From: Rubrivivax sp.
GTDB taxonomy: Bacteria > Pseudomonadota > Gammaproteobacteria > Burkholderiales > Burkholderiaceae_C
Assembly (NCBI GenBank): GCA_020248945.1
Contig: JADCGQ010000004.1
Coordinates: 271,895-335,894, forward strand
Direction of reading: 5' to 3'
DNA: 64,000 nt
Within the stretch, counting starts at the first letter, position 1. Every line of letters starts with the position of its first letter. The notes beneath the pieces were generated by a model. The model saw only the letters and a list, made by a program, of their open reading frames with translations. It was not told the DNA's origin and searched no databases. The position numbers and the translations under genes were made by a program. Below are positions 62,283 to 64,000 of the stretch, piece after piece.

Positions 62283-63254
62283 TCACTCGGCCTGGATGCC
62301 CTGGGCCTGGATGACCTGGGCCCAACGCACGGCGTCTTTCTCGATGAGCGCCTTGAACTCGGCCGGCGTGCTGTGCGCGGGGTTCATGCCTTGCGTTTCG
62401 AAGGCCGCCTTCACGTCGGGCCGCGCGAGGATGTCCTTGAGCTCGCGGTTGAGCCGCTCCACCAGCGGCGCGGGCGTGCCCTTGGGCGCGAGCACGCCGT
62501 ACCACATCTCGACATCGAGTTCGCCGAGCTTCAGCTCGCGCAGCGGCGGCACGCCCGGCAGCAGCGCACTGGGCTGTTCGCTGCTGATGGCCAGCGCCCT
62601 GAGGTTGCCACTGCGCACGTGCTGCAGCGCCACGTGGATGGGCAGGAACATCACGTCGATCTGGCCGCCGAGCAGGTCGGCCAGCGCCGGGCCCGTGCCG
62701 CGGTAGGGGATGTGGGTGATGAAGCTGCGGGTGCGGATCTTCAGCAGCTCCATCGCCAGGTGGTGCGGCGTGCCGGCGCCGGGCGAGCCGTAGTTCAGCG
62801 CCCCGGGCCGGGCCCGCGCCTTGGCCAGCAGCTCCTGCGTCGTGGACACACCGGCGCTCTTGCCGGCCACCAGCAGCAGCGTGCCCCAGCTGGTGAGCGA
62901 CACCGGGTCGAGATCGCGCACCGGGTCGAAGGCGAGCTTCGGGTACAGCGCGCGGTTCATCACCATCGTGTTGACGGTGACCAGCAGCGTGCTGCCGTCG
63001 GCCGGCGCACGCACCACGGCCTCGGTGCCGATGTTGCCGGAGGCGCCGGCCCGGTTGTCCACCACCACCGGGCGGCCCAGGCGTTCGGCCAGGTGGGGGC
63101 CGATCTGGCGTGCGATGAGGTCGATGCCGGTGCCGGGCGTGAAGGGCACGATCAGGCGCAGCGGCTGCGGCGCGGTCTGCGCCCAGGCCGGGGTGGCCAC
63201 CGTGGCGGTGGCGGCGGCGAACGAGGCCAGCAGGGTTCGGCGGTGCAGCGTCAT
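62283..63254 (-). CDS. Bug-type periplasmic binding protein (TTT family)
   Basis: A 323-residue binding protein with a twin-arginine-like signal (HRRTLLASFAAATATVATPAWA, cleavage near residue 25). The Bug fold shows LIVPFTPGTGIDLIARQI, VVVDNRAGASGNIGTEAV and NYGSPGAGTPHHLAME. It has no tctA or tctB gene nearby, so it is an orphan, as is common in Burkholderiales. It is co-transcribed with the monooxygenase gene and divergent from marR. Confidence 0.93.
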   Translation of the reverse strand: MTLHRRTLLASFAAATATVATPAWAQTAPQPLRLIVPFTPGTGIDLIARQIGPHLAERLGRPVVVDNRAGASGNIGTEAVVRAPADGSTLLVTVNTMVMNRALYPKLAFDPVRDLDPVSLTSWGTLLLVAGKSAGVSTTQELLAKARARPGALNYGSPGAGTPHHLAMELLKIRTRSFITHIPYRGTGPALADLLGGQIDVMFLPIHVALQHVRSGNLRALAISSEQPSALLPGVPPLRELKLGELDVEMWYGVLAPKGTPAPLVERLNRELKDILARPDVKAAFETQGMNPAHSTPAEFKALIEKDAVRWAQVIQAQGIQAE

Positions 63255-63298
63255 GGGGTGGGCTCCGAAGGGACAGGCGACAAAGCGGGCATCGAGAC

Positions 63299-63320
63299 TT
63301 GATAGATGGCATGCTAACGA
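63299..63320. promoter_or_regulatory. Candidate promoter/operator between Bug protein and MarR genes
   Basis: The 99-base intergenic region holds TTGATA (63299-63304), a five-of-six -35 match, and a partial palindrome TAG-ATGGCATG-CTA at 63303-63316. A MarR dimer could bind there. No convincing -10 was found. Confidence 0.25.
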
Positions 63321-63353
63321 CCTACCGCCACAAGACATCGGGGCCAACCCGCC

Positions 63354-63836
63354 ATGCCCGACGCCGCCACCGACCTGCTGCAACGCCTGTACCTGCGCCC
63401 CGGCTTCCTGCTGCGGCGCGCGCACCAGCTCTCGGTGGGGCTGTTCGAAGAAGGCTGCCGTGAACTCGGCCTGACACCACCGCAGTACGGCGTGCTGACC
63501 ATCGTCGACCACGCCGGCGGCTGCGACCAGGCCACGGTGGCGCGCGCGCTCGGCTTCGACCGCGTGACCACGCTGCGCATCGTGCGCGGGCTGCAGGAAC
63601 GCGCCCTGGTGGCGCGTGCGCCCTCGGCGGCCGACGGGCGCCGCCTCGAGCTGACGCTCACACCCGAGGGCCGGGCGACGCTGGCGCAGGCGCGGCAGCG
63701 GGCCGAGCAGGTCAGCCAGAGGCTGCTGGCGCCGCTGGACGGCGCCGAGCGCGATCAGTTGCAGAGCCTGCTCCGCAAGCTCTGCGCCGGGCTCGAGCCG
63801 CAGGCGCGAACGGAGCTGCGGCCACCGGGCTGCTGA
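63354..63836 (+). CDS. MarR family transcriptional regulator
   Basis: A 160-residue winged-helix regulator. The pattern is LGLTPPQYGVLTIVDHAGGCDQATVARALGFDRVTTLRIV (recognition helix) and RAPSAADGRRLELTLTPEGR (wing). MarR proteins near aromatic-degradation genes are often released from DNA by the aromatic ligand. The divergent position next to the Bug/monooxygenase pair suggests it controls them. Confidence 0.92.
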   Translation: MPDAATDLLQRLYLRPGFLLRRAHQLSVGLFEEGCRELGLTPPQYGVLTIVDHAGGCDQATVARALGFDRVTTLRIVRGLQERALVARAPSAADGRRLELTLTPEGRATLAQARQRAEQVSQRLLAPLDGAERDQLQSLLRKLCAGLEPQARTELRPPGC

Positions 63837-63856
63837 TCACCTGTCGGGGCACCGAG

Positions 63857-64000
63857 CCTGGATCTTTCGCGAGGCATGAAGTAGGCGACCTGCCTTCGTT
63901 GCGCGTTTTCATAGGTATTCGACGTCTATGGAACCGAACCAACGAGGGAGGTCGCCCAATGCCAAAGTGTACGGATCGCAGGATGGAGCTTGGCCGCGTG
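63857..64000 (+). mobile_element. Possible left end of an insertion sequence
   Basis: After marR the sequence changes to a non-coding stretch (CCTGGATCTTTCG... from 63857) and then a short frame opens from a strong ribosome binding site. The partial product and layout (about 100 bases between end and ATG) are compatible with an IS1380-type element. The terminal repeat cannot be confirmed without the other end. Confidence 0.35.
63959..64000 (+). CDS. Possible transposase, N-terminus only (cut by window edge)
   Basis: ATG at 63959 is preceded by GAGGGAGG at the right distance and opens a frame of 14 codons, MPKCTDRRMELGRV, to the window end. It reminds me of IS1380-family transposase starts, but so few residues allow only a weak call. 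Confidence 0.35.
   Translation, partial: MPKCTDRRMELGRV

Overview
The window is GC-rich and densely coded, and no stretch of more than 300 bases lacks a gene. It looks like the chromosome of a betaproteobacterium of the order Burkholderiales, probably near the Rubrivivax/Leptothrix/Ideonella group. This placement is inferred from gene content: DUF3579, DUF3460, Bug-type periplasmic binding proteins with a TctABC transporter, a PEP-CTERM protein, the rpsP-rimM-trmD-rplS order and the hda-HAD-pcnB-folK order. No tRNA, rRNA, CRISPR array or prophage was seen. Many genes overlap by 4 bases (ATGA or GTGA), which suggests translational coupling.

Layout. 1-1168: 5' part of a CheB-CheR fusion running off the left edge. 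1365-4140 (minus): Nudix hydrolase, rplS, trmD, rimM, rpsP. 4309-11145: a small membrane protein, then folK, pcnB, a HAD phosphatase, hda, a SirB1-type protein and murJ on the minus strand, with rpsT divergent. 11241-16791: DUF3579, argD-argF, a cupin, a TauE-type permease, and an SDR plus FAH-family pair. 16806-18555: a trio of envelope lipoproteins (CsgG-like, DUF4810, DUF799). 18552-22436: a small methyltransferase-like membrane protein divergent from a rhodanese, an FAD oxidoreductase, a small basic protein and an unusually short YpfJ-type zinc peptidase.

22649-25267 is the most unusual block: a membrane-anchored flavin/2Fe-2S reductase, a five-helix His-rich membrane protein and an anchored eight-haem cytochrome c, apparently in one operon. 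Together they could carry electrons across the membrane. 25419-28367 holds an SGNH hydrolase, an Old Yellow Enzyme family reductase and an AraC-type regulator. Divergent from the regulator, 28505-37871 is a co-directional sugar cluster: GH13 alpha-glucosidase, PhyH-type dioxygenase, zinc alcohol dehydrogenase, a frameshifted esterase, a GH92 mannosidase and a secreted GH13 amylase.

37953-50519 holds a cyclophilin lipoprotein, dcd, an Mpo1-like protein, mobA, an acyl-CoA synthetase/TctCBA/PanE block, apbC, a small exported protein and metG. 50529-63836 holds a Gfo/Idh/MocA oxidoreductase, a large lipoprotein of unknown function, a SulP permease, a CYTH-CHAD protein, DUF3460-scpA, a possible copper pair (DUF2946, PCuAC), a small acidic protein, a PEP-CTERM protein, a SOUL protein, and an FAD monooxygenase plus orphan Bug protein divergent from a MarR regulator. 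The last 150 bases look like the start of an insertion sequence whose transposase is cut by the right edge.
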